NCBI GenBank assembly: GCA_964393015.1
Contig: CAYMSD010000004.1
Coordinates: 10,139-74,138 of the forward strand
Direction: 5' to 3'
Length of the DNA: 64,000 bases
Source: QWPT01 sp964393015
GTDB taxonomy: Bacteria > Planctomycetota > Phycisphaerae > Phycisphaerales > SM1A02
A program made the position numbers and the translations under genes. The notes beneath the pieces were generated by a model that ran no database searches, was not told where the DNA came from, and saw only the letters and a list, made by a program, of their open reading frames with translations. Each line of letters begins with the position of its first letter. Position 1 is the stretch's first letter. Below are positions 63,987 through 64,000 of this stretch, piece by piece.

Positions 63987-64000
63987 AAAGTCAGGGGTGC

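Overview
The window is a high-GC bacterial chromosome segment. It most likely comes from a Phycisphaerae-like planctomycete, probably a metagenome-assembled genome. That assignment is inference. It rests on dockerin-like tails (CPxDxD ... DxNxDGxxDxNDLxxVLxxWG), a gene for a pseudopilin-like protein, three proteins ending in a PAPG-hydrophobic-RRxR sorting tail, an ECF sigma factor next to a Ser/Thr kinase, and kdsB, which implies KDO and an outer membrane. Three 100-N gaps are present. Two of them are flanked by identical 55-bp sequences, so they look like unmerged assembler overlaps rather than missing DNA.

Layout: 1-5406 holds a cut-off membrane gene, lysA with two coupled small genes, ffh and queA. 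5595-11233 holds a sorted surface protein, a large vWA membrane protein, a metalloprotease-like protein, and fmt and def. 11454-16239 holds a TPR protein, kdsB, pyrG and vsr. 16502-20234 holds two tandem paralogous secreted proteins. 20374-24633 holds two tRNAs, a cardiolipin synthase, trmL and a pseudopilin. 24670-33958 holds mrp, a bifunctional acyltransferase, and the kbl/tdh threonine-degradation pair separated by two membrane-protein genes. 33986-37898 holds hemW, purA and uppS. 38091-44122 is a secretion island: a metalloprotease with FG-GAP-like repeats, followed by a 1046-residue protein made of 17 Cys-rich modules. 44138-47628 holds a methyltransferase and speA. 47947-55442 holds an Hsp70, sigma-factor and kinase cluster flanked by two paralogous sorted proteins, then a second sigma factor. 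56213-64000 holds two probable lipoproteins, pheT, a cyclodeaminase-family gene, a phosphohexomutase, rpsB and tsf.

Two genome-wide signals stand out. (1) About twenty genes have a TANNNT-like -10 hexamer only 5-9 bp upstream of the start codon. This suggests widespread leaderless transcription, and in one place a single hexamer appears to serve two divergent leaderless genes. (2) A family of 32-33-bp tandem units lies directly after the stop codons of speA, pgm and tsf, always in the same orientation relative to the gene. Each unit encodes a GC hairpin. The transcript-side loop is TGCG (a UNCG-type tetraloop), and one stem pair differs between loci in a compensatory way. I see no CRISPR array, transposase, phage gene, rRNA or replication origin.
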